This document shows, piece by piece, positions 22,901 through 33,092 of a stretch of DNA of 64,000 nt. The position numbers and the translations under genes are program-made. The notes beneath the pieces are model-generated. The model was given only the letters and a program-made list of their open reading frames with translations. It ran no database searches and was not told where the DNA came from. Position 1 is the stretch's first letter; each line of letters starts with the position of its first letter. Source of the stretch: Ptychodera flava (lineage: Eukaryota; Hemichordata; Enteropneusta; Ptychoderidae); NCBI RefSeq assembly GCF_041260155.1, contig NC_091934.1, positions 41,925,898 through 41,989,897 of the forward strand, written 5' to 3'.

Positions 22901-23112
22901 CAGCAATGACCAACCTTCGTTATCTCCTTTGAGGGTTGGTACATAGATTGACCTCTAGTGTGATGATTACCCTGATCAAACGTTGTCGTCACAATACGTT
23001 GTGCGTCTCCCTGGCTGCTTTGTTCATAGCCTTGGCTTCCACTGCATGCACCGGAGTCGTCTTGACTTAAAGTCCTGGGGTTCGACTCTGTAGATGATGG
23101 ACTGTCCGCCAT
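10693..23112 (-). CDS. SAMHD1: Gene A: SAMHD1-like HD-domain dNTP hydrolase
   Basis: Spliced gene, exons from 5': 22971-23112, 22288-22448, 21627-21742, 21340-21416, 20772-20936, 19935-19973, 18919-19095, 18233-18324, 17835-17891, 15983-16187, 14850-14891, 13545-13646, 11682-11816, 10693-10842; about 550 residues. SAMHD1 enzymes cleave dNTPs to deoxynucleoside and triphosphate as GTP/dNTP-activated tetramers. Visible here: allosteric-site residues in [11 protein letters not shown], metal ligands in TRFEHS, CHDLGHGPFSH and [11 protein letters not shown], then the C-terminal lobe and a basic tail. The N-terminal SAM domain of vertebrate SAMHD1 is absent. Two sugar-contact positions differ from human SAMHD1: Asp319 is Tyr (FARYSYH) and Tyr374 is Cys (RMACYH). 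All splice phases agree except exon 1 to the 22288-22448 exon (one base left over against phase 0), so at least one short exon is missing from this model. ATG 23112 has a strong Kozak context (A at -3, G at +4). Confidence 0.85.
11231..11558 (+). mobile_element. MITE-like element, copy 1
   Basis: About 330 bp, colinear with the copy at 20.41-20.76 kb. Shared blocks include TTAAGGTAG at the left end, AAAACTTTCAA(C/T)(A/C)ATTCTC, TTTTCGAAAA(T/C)CTAAGAC and (T/A)GTCCGAA(T/C)ATCTG-like sequence near the right end. The right end CATTCTACCGTAAGG is roughly the inverse of the left end AAGGTAGAATACACCTC seen in copy 2, which implies terminal inverted repeats. It lies in the gene A intron between exons 15 and 14. 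No coding capacity. Confidence 0.55.
11682..11816 (-). CDS. SAMHD1: Gene A exon 14, C-terminal lobe
   Basis: The acceptor TTTTTTTAAAG is strong and the donor is CAG|GTTAGA. The 45 codons read [20 protein letters not shown] onward to [12 protein letters not shown], matching human SAMHD1 'LLPEKFAEQLIRVYCKK...YFVQWC'. Phase 0 at both ends. Confidence 0.85.
12381..12530. mobile_element. 150-bp foldback element (near-perfect palindrome)
   Basis: Both ends are TATTATTCCC in inverted orientation. The two arms pair along nearly their whole length, with a perfect inner stem around GTGACGTAATGACCGTG and its inverse CACGGTCATTACGTCAC. The loop is about 11-13 bases near 12455. It lies in a gene A intron and looks like a foldback MITE. 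Confidence 0.8.
13545..13646 (-). CDS. SAMHD1: Gene A exon 13
   Basis: Acceptor ACACAAAG, donor CGG|GTAAAT, 34 codons, phase 0. [20 protein letters not shown] matches human '[21 protein letters not shown]'. Same length as gene B exon 13. Confidence 0.9.
13656..13683. repeat. (CAAA)n microsatellite
   Basis: Seven perfect CAAA units just upstream of exon 13 on the gene strand. Confidence 0.9.
14850..14891 (-). CDS. SAMHD1: Gene A exon 12 (probable)
   Basis: The 14 codons read [14 protein letters not shown], between acceptor GAAATTCTAG and donor AAG|GTGATG, phase 0 at both ends as exons 11 and 13 require. The matching gene B exon is longer (24 codons). Placement rests on position and phase, since the sequence itself is poorly conserved in the family. 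Confidence 0.5.
15632..15655. repeat. (AAT)n microsatellite
   Basis: About eight AAT/ATA units in an intron of gene A. Confidence 0.85.
15983..16187 (-). CDS. SAMHD1: Gene A exon 11
   Basis: The acceptor CTATGATAG completes a Gly codon, and the donor is AAG|GTAAGA. The 205-nt exon is the same length as gene B exon 11. It reads [20 protein letters not shown], then [19 protein letters not shown], matching human 'DDMEAYTKLTDNIFLEI...DAREILKQIEYRNLFKYV'. Confidence 0.9.
16955..17730 (+). repeat. Dispersed repeat, second copy
   Basis: Same family as 8.2-9.4 kb: starts TGAACTGAAAATGCTCACGT, contains about three monomers with ATATGCAAATTA-like cores and the AGACAGAC run, and ends with an imperfect palindrome CTCATGAGTGTGAACACATGAG (read as CTCATGAGTGT / GAACACATGAG). 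Inserted in a gene A intron. Confidence 0.6.
17835..17891 (-). CDS. SAMHD1: Gene A exon 10
   Basis: 57 nt, ending with two bases left over. [18 protein letters not shown] matches human 'MITDAFLKADDYIEI'. Acceptor CTTTTAAG, donor TAGG|GTAAGT. Same length and phase as gene B exon 10. Confidence 0.85.
18233..18324 (-). CDS. SAMHD1: Gene A exon 9, sugar-contact segment
   Basis: 92 nt, donor AAT|GTGAGT. It reads [20 protein letters not shown] then HPVTVAMDL. It aligns with human '[20 protein letters not shown]', placing Cys where human Tyr374 packs against the deoxyribose and Tyr at human Gln375. Gene B keeps Tyr at the first position. Confidence 0.9.
18480..18540. repeat. Short dispersed hairpin repeat
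   Basis: Contains TAGCACGAGCCGATAGGCG followed by AGTGCTATA. ATAGCAC and GTGCTAT can pair. The same segment, with one or two changes, occurs at 47791-47818. Confidence 0.5.
18919..19095 (-). CDS. SAMHD1: Gene A exon 8, metal ligand Asp
   Basis: 59 codons, acceptor TTAATCACAG, donor [28 protein letters not shown] is nearly the human core (D309, D311, K312 and Y315 equivalents present). The next residue, human Asp319, is Tyr here (FARYSYHLG). The exon ends with a basic, less conserved stretch and YRDK. Confidence 0.93.
19127..19416. repeat. Compound microsatellite (GTAA)n(TGTA)n(TA)n
   Basis: Runs of GTAA/GTGA, then about 22 TGTA units, then a TA tract of about 38 units ending in TG repeats. 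It starts about 30 bases upstream of exon 8 on the gene strand. Confidence 0.95.
19844..19898. repeat. (CT)n microsatellite
   Basis: About 27 CT units, with one interruption, just downstream of exon 7 on the gene strand. Confidence 0.95.
19935..19973 (-). CDS. SAMHD1: Gene A exon 7
   Basis: 13 codons, [13 protein letters not shown], between acceptor CAACTCGAG and donor GAG|GTAAGA, phase 0 both sides. It matches human 'RPENKSFLYE' before IVSNK. Gene B has a 14-codon equivalent at 44.9 kb. Confidence 0.75.
20412..20757 (+). mobile_element. MITE-like element, copy 2
   Basis: Left end TTAAGGTAGAATACACCTC. The body is colinear with 11.23-11.56 kb. The right end after TCCGAATATCTG is diverged but lies where the inverted terminal repeat is expected. 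It stops about 15 bases from the splice donor of gene A exon 6. Confidence 0.55.
20772..20936 (-). CDS. SAMHD1: Gene A exon 6
   Basis: 55 codons, phase 0. It starts [12 protein letters not shown] (human H233 region 'HEQGSVMMFEHL') and includes [18 protein letters not shown] (human 'FIKEQIVGPLES'). Acceptor GTGTCATTAG, donor CCG|GTAAAC. The conserved histidine is the first residue of the exon. Confidence 0.92.
21340..21416 (-). CDS. SAMHD1: Gene A exon 5
   Basis: 77 nt. [19 protein letters not shown] contains the human His210 and His215 equivalents. The strong acceptor TTCTTTTGTCCAG completes the Gly codon left by exon 4, and the donor is TCT|GTAAGT. Confidence 0.93.
21627..21742 (-). CDS. 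SAMHD1: Gene A exon 4, HD pair
   Basis: 116 nt. [19 protein letters not shown] leads to [15 protein letters not shown]. The His-Asp pair that names the HD superfamily is intact (CAT GAT). Donor G|GTGAGG. The match to human 'VQIAGLCHDLGHG' is clear. Confidence 0.92.
22288..22448 (-). CDS. SAMHD1: Gene A exon 3, start of HD domain
   Basis: 161 nt, same as gene [34 protein letters not shown] and [12 protein letters not shown] match human residues 115-170. The allosteric D137, Q142, R145 and the catalytic Q149, R164 and H167 equivalents are present. Acceptor CTCAACTCGCAG, donor ATTGG|GTAAGA. Confidence 0.93.
22971..23112 (-). CDS. SAMHD1: Gene A exon 1 (first coding)
   Basis: Starts [20 protein letters not shown] and continues Ser/Gln/Gly-rich to about residue 47, with no domain. 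Donor CAGG|GTAATC. The ATG context is strong. One base is left over, which does not fit exon 3 directly. Confidence 0.55.
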
Positions 23113-26100
23113 CGTTTACCTCTCTTATGAAAGAGAACGCTAGAACGTTCATTGTTTTATTCAGCGCATGTTTAAGGTTAATAGCTACTTGAAATCGAGT
23201 AGTAGTGATGTGTATTTGGTTGTCAACGTAGTAATATTCGATAAAGCTATTGATGGAATGTATCCTTTGATTTATAACTGACGCATGAGGTAGACTAAAA
23301 ATATTCCAAATTTTGAAAGATAATTTAGCTCGGGGCAAAACTACTGCCATAGACAAACCACAGAGTCACACATAAAGCTTTTTTATATTATTTCACGAAC
23401 GTGATCGAAGATAAAAGTTGTACGACGTGTTATTTGGAGCAGCCGGTGCAGCCAGTCAGCCGTTTTGGGGAAATCGGAACCGTTGCATTTTTACACTTGC
23501 GTTTGAACTATTCTAAGGTGTTCAGACTGAATTAAAATGTAAGGGGGTGAAATGTCTTCGCAGCTGCCCTTCCACCTACTATCAATTTCTTCTCCAGTCC
23601 CTATTGGGAAAAGTCCCTGATATTCCGCTTTCCCTCGACAGAAGCTTCCTGGGAAAACCTCCAAGCATTTTTCTCGATGCGTGCCGGGTAAAGAGAAAAT
23701 TGTTCCTTCGCCAATGATCAGAGAAAAATTGTCCGCATGCACAGAAATCAATTGTTTCTTGGACAGTGTTGATTGCTGCCACGCCCTTACAGGAAACAGG
23801 TTCCCTTAGCTTTTCCTTGGTAGTGAGCTCTTACCCAATTCAAGGAAGAGCAAAAGTAAGGGAAGGTACACCCGGGAAGCAGATAAAGTCATAAATGATA
23901 AATTATCGGGCAGTAGGTTGTAGTAGAATTCAACAGTGGAAGGGTATGGTTGAGAATCTAAGCACCGTTTGTGGTTGACCCATGCCAAGAGTGGCCCATT
24001 GCAGCCCTGCGTCAGAGTTCACGCTGAACTTTTGAACTTTTGGCCCATCTGACATAGTCGATTTGGGGTTTATCGCTTATCTACAGTGGCCAGTTTGTCT
24101 GCGGCTTTATTATAGCAATGTATCACTCACATGTCACTTTATACGTGCCAGGTTTATCAGCTATTGCCAAACTGAATTATTTATTTGAGATATTAATTTT
24201 TAGCATGCAAGGTGCAAAAATATAGGGCTTTGATCATTATGTGCTTCAGTCTAGTTTTAAGACAGAGGCTTGAAACTCTAGCACTGATATAATCAAAATG
24301 CTCTTTTCACACCCACGCCGATGGTGATAATAAACATGTGACTGAAGACGCAAATCAGATAACAGGGTTTGTCAGACTGAGTGTATCACAGCTGGCAATC
24401 TGCAAAGATAGAATATAATCTTTCTTTCACTTTCTAAACTTTTTATTCATAATTCATCAAAATCAACATGAATTGATTGGGAGAATTTTGCGGTTTTCAG
24501 GTTAGGTCGTCAAATAATATTGTTCACATTCTCGAATAAAAAATGCCCTCGAAATGATTTCAGGCGCCCTCACGAGCATAGATTTCTTGATCATCGCGAT
24601 GTATGGATCGAAATTACGGTCAGATACCAAGGCTAAGCTATAGACATTCCTATTCAATGCGCAAATATGTCACTCTAAATGTTCATAGGCTGGATGAATT
24701 GTTGAAATGTGATTGGTAAAGTGCTGACAGACGAAATTGCTGTTATTGTTACATAGACTGAGCAATTTAGAGCAATGACTATTGTAGCCACAGATGAGTT
24801 CATGTAAGATTGACAGGCTCGAATGGCGGGGCAAAACTCTTTCTTAAGACGGCGATATTTCCCCTGAGCTTTATAGAGCCTTGTTATTTGACTGGAAGAG
24901 AGCAAACTTCCACATTTAAAACCCGTCATGTATGTGCACTGTAATGGCCGAGGAGGGACGTTTAAAACAAATATTCGTAGATTGAAATCTTGTAAAGATA
25001 AGTATTTCATTTTGACTTTCAATTTAGTCCCACTTGAATATGTTATGATACCATCAAGTCAGCTAATCCAAGCCCCAAGGGAGATCTGCTCTCCATAGAG
25101 GTGATTATTGGACCTGATTTGATGTCTATTGGTCATAAATTTCGACTTAACGAGTGGGCGAGGAAGAAAGACGACATGCAGACAACAAAAGAAAATGGAA
25201 ATAGTGCATTTAATTTGACGATTTGAACAGTGTAACAACGTAAAATCTCTACCATCTATTGGAAATTAAAGCCAGGTCATATTCAGTCACATAGATCATT
25301 CAAAAATGACGAAAAAAGACTTAACAGAAAGGCAAGTCAAACAAGCAGATTATCAGACAAATGGAAAAACAAACAATCGATAGGCTATGCTAATGGGGGA
25401 GTAATTGTTTCCCTGGTCCCCAGCCAAACGGAAAGACCTGAAGTCTTCCTTCACCGGGACAGGAGTTACATTCATTGTCTTACCGAGTAGAAAGTAAACT
25501 CTTTTGTTTTGTAAGAGAAGTCGAATGAACGATGAGAGATTCTAGCAAACATGTTTTTAGTGTGTACGTATTTGCTGCCGGAGCTACTCAGCGGAGCGAT
25601 TCATGGCGTGAATATTAGGGTAGAATTCGAACAATATCGTGTTATGTAAACTACAATAGATCGAATAGACTTGATATTTTCACCTTTGTATCCTAAAATC
25701 TACAAAAAATCCCCACAACCTCATCCGTCTGCCAACAAACAAAACGTGATCACAATAGGATGAAAAACAAAATCTTGGAAGAAGAAGTACTGCAACCATT
25801 TCAGTATTCTTGTTCAAGAATTACATTTCAATATGGCCGCACTTACAAGGACTTTCAAGTTAGAAATCCGCCTGAATTGCATACTTTGTGGATTGCCTGT
25901 TTGATATTTAAGAGGACTTAAACCGAAATCATTTTGGAATTTCCAGAGGCTTCATTTTATGCGAAAGTTAACCCTACACCTACACATTCCTTCGATGTCC
26001 AGAAGAATTCCAGGCTAAATTGTTGTTATCAATTTTTCAAAATAACAGCTTCATGGCTCACAAGCCACGGATCACGTAGCAATGTTTGAATGAATTGAGA

Positions 26101-26230
26101 AATAAAGAATCGAAAGCAAAATGTTTTCGTTGTTTTCCTTTTAAAACTAAACCTTTGATTATAGTCATCGTATATATCTACCTGAATTCTCTAAGTTTCT
26201 TGTTTTTTTAAATAAGATGAAGGGTTACTT
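23113..26230. other. Region upstream of gene A coding start
   Basis: No supported coding exon. If 26233 ends a first exon, this is the first intron. Frames at 23491-23782, 23806-23988 and 24675-25022 (minus) have no recognisable motif. Confidence 0.45.
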
Positions 26231-26232
26231 AC

Positions 26233-26320
26233 CTGGGCAAGAAAAAATTTGCAGCAAGCTCTAGTAGGAGGAGCACCGGTCAACGCGTTCGGCGTCTGGG
26301 CTTGGAGTTACACTGTGGGG
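26233..26320 (-). other. Candidate non-coding first exon of gene A (3' end)
   Basis: The minus strand has TTTCTTGCCCAG|GTAAGTAAC, a consensus splice donor with no open coding frame before it. The gene B locus has TTGCCTAG|GTAAGTTTT in the same relative place (59997). The 5' limit is arbitrary. Support comes only from site strength and the parallel position. Confidence 0.3.
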
Positions 26321-26527
26321 TAGAGTTGACACGTCCGAACACGGTGCACCTATAGCAAGTGTTCATTAGCTCACGTGACTTGTGAAATTTAACGAATGTA
26401 CAGCTGGTTTTGCGACAAATCGTCCAGCCGTCGCAATATTGTTGGAGTAACGTTATAAGATTAAGGGTAATAGGCTCAAGAATGTGGCGTAAAATTTACG
26501 CTGACCCGGAAAAATTCTTTAAGATAC

Positions 26528-27085
26528 GACTTTCATGTCAAAGTTCCATCCTCCATTCCAGTAAAGGTCATGTTCATATGGCATTTACAGACACTTTATT
26601 AACATGACAATGCTAATAATATTAATAGACTTAATCTGGAAAGAAATACTGATCATAATATTCAAACTTGTAACTTTTGAAGTCTTGATTTTCGTAAAAG
26701 AATTACACTAACGACCTGGCAACTTTCACTTAAGTGTACTTTTACTGCAGGCATTGAAATTAAACTGTAGTTAGTTCTCTGTTATAGTCTTTCCTTGTCT
26801 TTTTATCGCTTGCTGTATTTATACAATGTAAAAATGTCGCTCAGTACTCTCTGAAGAACGATACAGAATGAAATGGATCAATGATCATTTATGCAGGGTG
26901 TGCGCGTGATCAATCGTCCCCTTTTCTAACCTTTCCTAGTTCATGCAGCCTCTATCGATGACGTCATTCACACGCGAGTGTGTTGTCCATACACCCTGCC
27001 CAAAGTTTTCAGCATAATTGCAGCCATCAATCGGCAAATATCGGCTCCATCCATCCAAATGGTAAGTGACATTCACCTCAAAATA
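26528..27085 (-). repeat. Duplicated upstream block, copy A
   Basis: Colinear with 61572-62121. A 51-base stretch (26528-26578) matches the other copy without gaps at roughly three quarters of positions. The far end shares CAAATATCGGC and ATTCACCTCAAAATA. Spacing between the blocks is almost the same in the two copies. It lies upstream of gene A as copy B lies upstream of gene B. A CRE-like TGACGTCA is at 26959-26966 in this copy only. Confidence 0.6.
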
Positions 27086-27089
27086 TACC

Positions 27090-30000
27090 ATAAACAGTAA
27101 ATTTCTTTGTAAAGGAAAAAACGAGCAAATGTCAACTCTTTCACTTTAATTCTTATCGGAATTAGAATTACACCAGACCGTGCATAGGTCAAAGTCTATA
27201 AATGTGATTTATTCTGGTGTTGTGATGCGTTCAACACATCTGTACTTTCATTTTAGTCGAAGCCATCCTAAAAGTTAAACACGACTCAATATGTGAAGAT
27301 AGTCTTGTTCACAAACATCTGTAAACTGTGTGTTTGCACGTGCGTCAGAGACTTCCGCCCGTTCGCAGGTTTTTAGTAAACAAAATACGTATATACAAGA
27401 ATGTTGTTAAAGGTGAGTAGCTCCTTAAAATAATCAAATGACAAGGCAATGGGCAAGAAATACGGGATTTCTTGGCTCCACTAATGATTCTTTTATTATA
27501 CAGTAACAAATACAGTTTTAGCTTACTACTGACACAGCATAACTATTCGTTTAGTGTCATGTAAACTAACTCATACGAATGGACGGCTTGCCTGGGGGCC
27601 AATACTGCATCCAATTGCAACACATTCGCAATAACAGCATAAAACACAATTGAGGACAACTTAATTTGCGCATATACAGAGAACAAGACAAGCGTCAAAG
27701 ACGCATTACAATATAAAGCTACTGGGCATGGTTAGGAAAAGAACTTAATCTAGCAAAGAATAAATTTCACAAAAATATAGCGGAATCACGGATCAAAGAA
27801 AAAAGAGGGAATGGGACAAGTACAACCGTTCACGGAAACAAATATAATCTTCACAAGAAGAAGCAATATACTTATACGGAAGCACAGTCATTAATGTACA
27901 GGTAGCATTTGCCTTACATATTTGAATCTCCTGGTTAGGAACGACTTACAATAACACACGTTAGTATCTAACTATGGTCGTTAACATACGACACACAGTA
28001 CATGTGATCAAATATGCGATACAAGCTGTCAGTGACTATTAACTGGGCTTCAAGTGGGTTGTTATCAGGAAAAGATATAAAGTTTAACTTTTTGTTTAAT
28101 CAACTGTATACACTACAGATGGGCAAGCAAGGGAAGGGCATTCAACTCGAGTGTCTTACACTACGTTCACACCACGGAGTTTAGATCGCCTTTTAAGCCA
28201 TGGTTTTAGAGAACCAAGGTCAATGAGCCACGTCGGTCCTGGAACAATCTAGACTTGCTCCAAGTCTGTGGGCATATTAATTAATCAAAAAAGAAGAAAT
28301 TGAAAGAGTAAACTAGTAGGCAGTTTTGTATATCGTAGGGTGAATGCCTTGGCCCACAGCCAGTAACTCACCTGCCAAGAAAAAAACCTGGCGACTGGGA
28401 GTCAGTGCGTTCCGAAACGACACACATTTGGGACCAGGCCAAAATTGTGCGTGTAAACAGTTCGGGTCGATCCTATGTCCAGTTGACGCCCTAAAACTGG
28501 TCTAAGAGAGGTCTTTAAGTCACTGAAGGACGAGACCATAAATATAGTTGGAACGCGGACCAAATCTACAGCAAATCACCGAATTACTTTGACATTATTG
28601 TAAATTATTAGCCTAAGGATTGTTAGTATTTGTTATTTGTGTGAATCAACCCAGTAATTTGAATGACGAGTTTGTTTTAGGGCAAGCAATTGAGCACTAT
28701 TACTATATTCGCATGAGAAAAATGAATTTACTGTCACCCCAAATCTAAACACTTAAATTACGGAAATAATTTTACACAACAAATTATAAATACCGAGGAT
28801 GGTAAGGTGGCTTGTCTGTATTTGATGTGCTAAGCACAAACGCTGTAGACCCGTGTTCAAGTACGTACGCTTGCATAAATTGCTTCCAGTATTAAGCAGA
28901 GCGAGGAGTTTTACTGCCAATGTTAATTTAGGCAGAAAGGGAGAAAAGATAATAAACTAAAGAGTTAACAGCCTCAGTTTGAACACCAAAATAAAGTTTC
29001 AAAGATCCTAGTCTTGTCGGATAGATAGTGTTTTTTTAAGGTGGATGGACGTCAAAATTGAACATTTTTAACTTTTGGTCATATTATGTGCTTACGGAAA
29101 CTCTAAGCTATCAACCGTTATTTAGTATTAATAATAAATAAACAGTTAAACTTAATGCAATGTTTGGATTTCAGAAACGCATTACCCAAAATTTACCTTC
29201 ATTTCAAATTAAAAATGGCGGCTTTGCCCTATGTAAACTATTTGCGGAGGGGTGATTAAAGGTTCGATTTCAGAAAAAAACAAATAGTTGCTCCATTTAT
29301 TCGATGGCTTCAAAATGAATCTACATAAGAAGTCGACCATTAAAATGTTATAAATATTTGAGTGTTGAAAAAAGTCACTGAGGCGCATTCTGCTAACTTA
29401 CTATTTTTATCTTTGATCTTTGATCTTTAGCAAATATCCATGTTTCACTGTTTTAATTTCTCTCACTGAATTAACTGTGTATATTGTCCTGCTAAAATTA
29501 AACTGAAGTCAGCATCGGAAGCCAGCATGGAGCAAATGAACACGCTTAAAGCAAGTTCACAGTAACCGGTTGTGGAATGCGAGACAGCAGGTCGTTCTGA
29601 GTCGAGAGTATTGGTACCTTTTGGGTGAGTTTCCTGGGGACCACGTCTATGGGCGTGAGCCCGTATCGGTTGGTTTTTTCTTCTTCCTCTTGGATTGTTT
29701 ATCATTTTCGTCATTGCCATTTGTATTCCTTTGAAATTTATTTGCTGAAGCAGTGATGACAACATAATTATAAATTATCCTCTGCATAACTTTGAGAAAG
29801 GTAGCATTAATATACATTATTGATTACGTTTGATTTCCATTGTCTTGGTCAGGAGTGCAATATTTTATACTGCATGGTGCCGATCTTGTGATAAATCGTG
29901 TCTAGGTAAGCATAATTTCGGGCTTTCATACTTATTTTTGTAGCGGTTTAAATTCTATCAAGACAAAATGCGATTATTTAAAATTATCCGATGACCAGTA

Positions 30001-30720
30001 ATATGCTTGTTCTGTTTTTTTTTTTAAAAGTATGTTTGTTCTCGTACGTTAGATGAATTCAATTACTGTACGCTGAATTCCAACGCTGACTACTTTAAAA
30101 ATGCTCGATGTAATATAGCATTATCGCTTCTATAGGCATTGATGAAAATTGCAATCGGTGTTATATTGTGTTGAGTACACACCTTTCCTTTGTATGCTTC
30201 AATATTTGCGCACACTCTGGTTTTTGCCGATATCTAACTCTTCATGGGCGCCATACTTCTCGCATGGGGGAGGGGGGTTCAGTCGGTACCAGGGGTGACT
30301 CTTTGCCGGCCCGGCATTTTTAGACAGGCCTTCTTCTCATACGCGGTTAGGTGGCATGGACTATCGTTTCCGTAAGCTGAGAGGTCCTTCTGTTTTCTTG
30401 TCTTTACTAAGTGCAAACTTTTTTTGTGCTGTGTTTCAAAATCTTTATCTTTTATCGACAGAAAGCGCAGTTCGATGAAAAACGTTCAATTTTATCAATG
30501 GATTTTCATCTATTATTGAAATAGAGCGTAGGGCTGTCATTTGCAAATAAACCCAAACATTTGGAGTGAAAACTATGTAAGAGATGCATGTAATAAAAAC
30601 ATCATATCACAAACAAGTCACTATGTACCCTCGAGGTAGGAGACCGTTTGCCTTCCTGACGTCGGGCAAATGGTCATCTATCCTCTGATACACAGTCCCT
30701 TGTTAGGACTTTACGATATA
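27090..30720. other. No gene recognised
   Basis: 3.6 kb of AT-rich DNA. The 100-codon minus frame at 29463-29765 and shorter frames show no motif. No repeat family recognised. Confidence 0.45.
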
Positions 30721-30724
30721 TTAA

Positions 30725-30830
30725 GGCCCTGATACGGGTTTTGCGAACCTCGGTCGTACGGGGTAAGTACCCTCGCACGCTCGTGCCCTTCCGCCGTACA
30801 ACCTCGGTTCGCAAAACCCGCAATGGGGCC
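30725..30830. mobile_element. 106-bp foldback element
   Basis: Arms of about 36 bases: GATACGGGTTTTGCGAACCT leading to CGTACGG on the left, and CCGTAC followed by ACCTCGGTTCGCAAAACCCG on the right as the inverse. The ends are GGCCC/GGGCC. The loop holds CTCGCACGCTCGTGC. Confidence 0.75.
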
Positions 30831-30839
30831 GTAAAGATT

Positions 30840-31830
30840 ATTCTTGTCGTGAGCTGCACAACTAAAATTGCAATAGTCAAAATCACATCCAACTGTGACA
30901 ACTGGAATACTTTTTGCTAAATTTCATTTTCACTGATGTTGTTTAAATAATTGAACTCTTTCTTCAGCTGAAAGAACTGTTTTGAATTTACGTTATAAAT
31001 CTTAACTTATTTGTTATTGCTTAATGTCAGTTTGTTTTTTATTGTGAAATGACTTCCGAAATATAGTTTACTTTTTACTTGTTGTTTATTTCATATAAAG
31101 GTCAAAGTCACAAAAGCAGGAGTTTAATGTTAGTTGGCAAGGCGTTTCTTCCAATGTCGTATGACCTTATGGCATTAACTTAAAATATGATTGGGTTTTG
31201 AGGTAACCTATACATTTTAAGCAGTTTCAACAATTACCAAAGCATTACTATAAACATTAGAGTTGACGCTTATTTGCAATCGATAAACCGTAAAATTTGA
31301 CTAGCTCTACATGTACATTAGCGGAATTTCAGTAAGTCAAAAATTCACTTCCTAAACCAGCGATGGGACTGGACGCAATGACATTGCATTACACAATGTA
31401 AAGGCATTCAAATAAAATTCATGCTGCAAGGATTTTAATCATACCCCTTTACATATTTTCCTGCTGAATTTCTGTTGTTAAGAGATCAGGATAATCTAGG
31501 TCAGCGCTCTAATCCAAGATACCTATAAGTTTGTACTAGTACTGTTACCTTTTGTTCCACACTAAAAGACCACAGTAAATTCAAAATAACAGCTGTTTGT
31601 GTGGAATGTTTACATCGATGGCCTTATTATTACAAAACTTTTGCGCTCGCTTCATTTTAAGTTTGCACGCACCTCCAAATGTGGTATCAATTATCGACAC
31701 TTGAAATCAAAAATTGCCTCAAACCTGCATAAACTCGATAGGGTTAGGGTTATTAGATGTTCACAAAATAAGCCAGTAAAAACTGTATTTATCCGTTAAG
31801 GCCTCCACAAGTTGTACACCGAAGTAATGT
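30840..31830. other. No gene recognised
   Basis: Nothing supported on either strand. Confidence 0.45.
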
Positions 31831-31832
31831 AA

Positions 31833-31885
31833 ACGTTTTACAGTCCGAATATCTGTTAGCGAGGTGTATTCTACCTTACGGCGTA
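31833..31885 (+). mobile_element. MITE-like element, right-end fragment
   Basis: AGTCCGAATATCTG followed by GAGGTGTATTCTACCTTA. The latter is the exact inverse of the left end of the copy at 20412, confirming terminal inverted repeats for this family. The rest of the element is missing or unrecognisable. Confidence 0.5.
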
Positions 31886-31889
31886 CTCG

Positions 31890-33090
31890 TTTACTGTGAA
31901 TCTGACTGGTTACAAATGAAAATGTTATCTGCATCCCGGACCATTATGTAAAAGCAACGGAAAATCTTTAATAAGGAAGATACGACCTTGTAGTTCATGA
32001 TGCGTATAGTTTTGCAAACTGACTCATCTCTAAATCGAATGGAAATACACAAAGTCTTGGTTACCTGCTCCGTGCCTTGCTCTACATAACAAGTTTATAA
32101 TCAGTAGAACCTCAAAACTTATTGACATCTGTGACATATACAGCACGAGTGCAGAATAATGAACACAGACAACGTTTCGCACAAATCGCTAGGAACTTCA
32201 TGTGTCGCTGGGGTATATGTTGTAGGATCAGCGATAGGGATAAAGCACATACGGCTGGACTCAGTAAAAATTGGCCGACTTGCGAGAAATACAATACTTG
32301 TTAAGATAAAAACTGCAAAGTTAAAACAAATACAGTAAATACTAATCGGCCAGCAGGAAATAAAACACTTGCAAAGCAGACACTATAATGCGCAGACGCT
32401 TCGGTGCAACCCTTCGTCAGTACTAAAACTCGCTAGAGAAACGTGAAAACACAAGAAAGAAAAACAGCCCATCAAACAAGAGAACGCACAGAACAATAAA
32501 TTACCAACAATTCTCTTTGATTTGTATCCATGTAGGTTACTTTTCTAAAAACCTTTTCAGTTCTGCATGTAAGCACTAATGTTAAGCATCAGAATAATTG
32601 TTAAATAATATCCAGTAAAAGTACGTTCAGATATTTCAGTGAAAGTTTGAAAATAACCACTAAACAACCATAAAAGTCACATTCTTTGGGTACTACAAAT
32701 GCCATGCTTTTTGGGCAGCAAGTTATGACGAACTGAAGGGGTCATTCTCTGAGAAAACTTAGCGTACAAATTTCTTTTGTCACTTCCATTGCAAAAAAAT
32801 CAATATCCTTTTGTTTCATAAAACAGGTGTAACTAGTCTCCCTTCTTTCCATCACATTATTCTGTATGGCTGAGGACAAAATCAGTGGCAAAGTTTACAA
32901 AAATGCTATCTCTCCCTCAATTATGCATTTTTTCCCAAATTATTTGAAATGAGAATTGAGAAGAACGGTGTGCATAAAAGTACGTTTTCAAAATTTTGAC
33001 AACTAGTCTCTGAATTTGTCTACACATGGGAGACATGGTAGACTTCACTGAGGAATCTCCGTTGATACAATTCATAATGAAATATGGGAA
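31890..33090. other. No gene recognised
   Basis: Short frames on both strands at 32112-32304 overlap each other and have no motif. Confidence 0.45.
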
Positions 33091-33092
33091 AT

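Noticed and set aside
24675-25022. A 115-codon minus-strand frame upstream of gene A
   Set aside because: No recognisable domain, no splice sites and no phase link to gene A.
26959-26966. CRE-like TGACGTCA as a promoter element of gene A
   Set aside because: It is absent from the matching block of gene B, and TGACGTCA also occurs near 57.2 kb. A single 8-base match is not enough to call a regulatory site.
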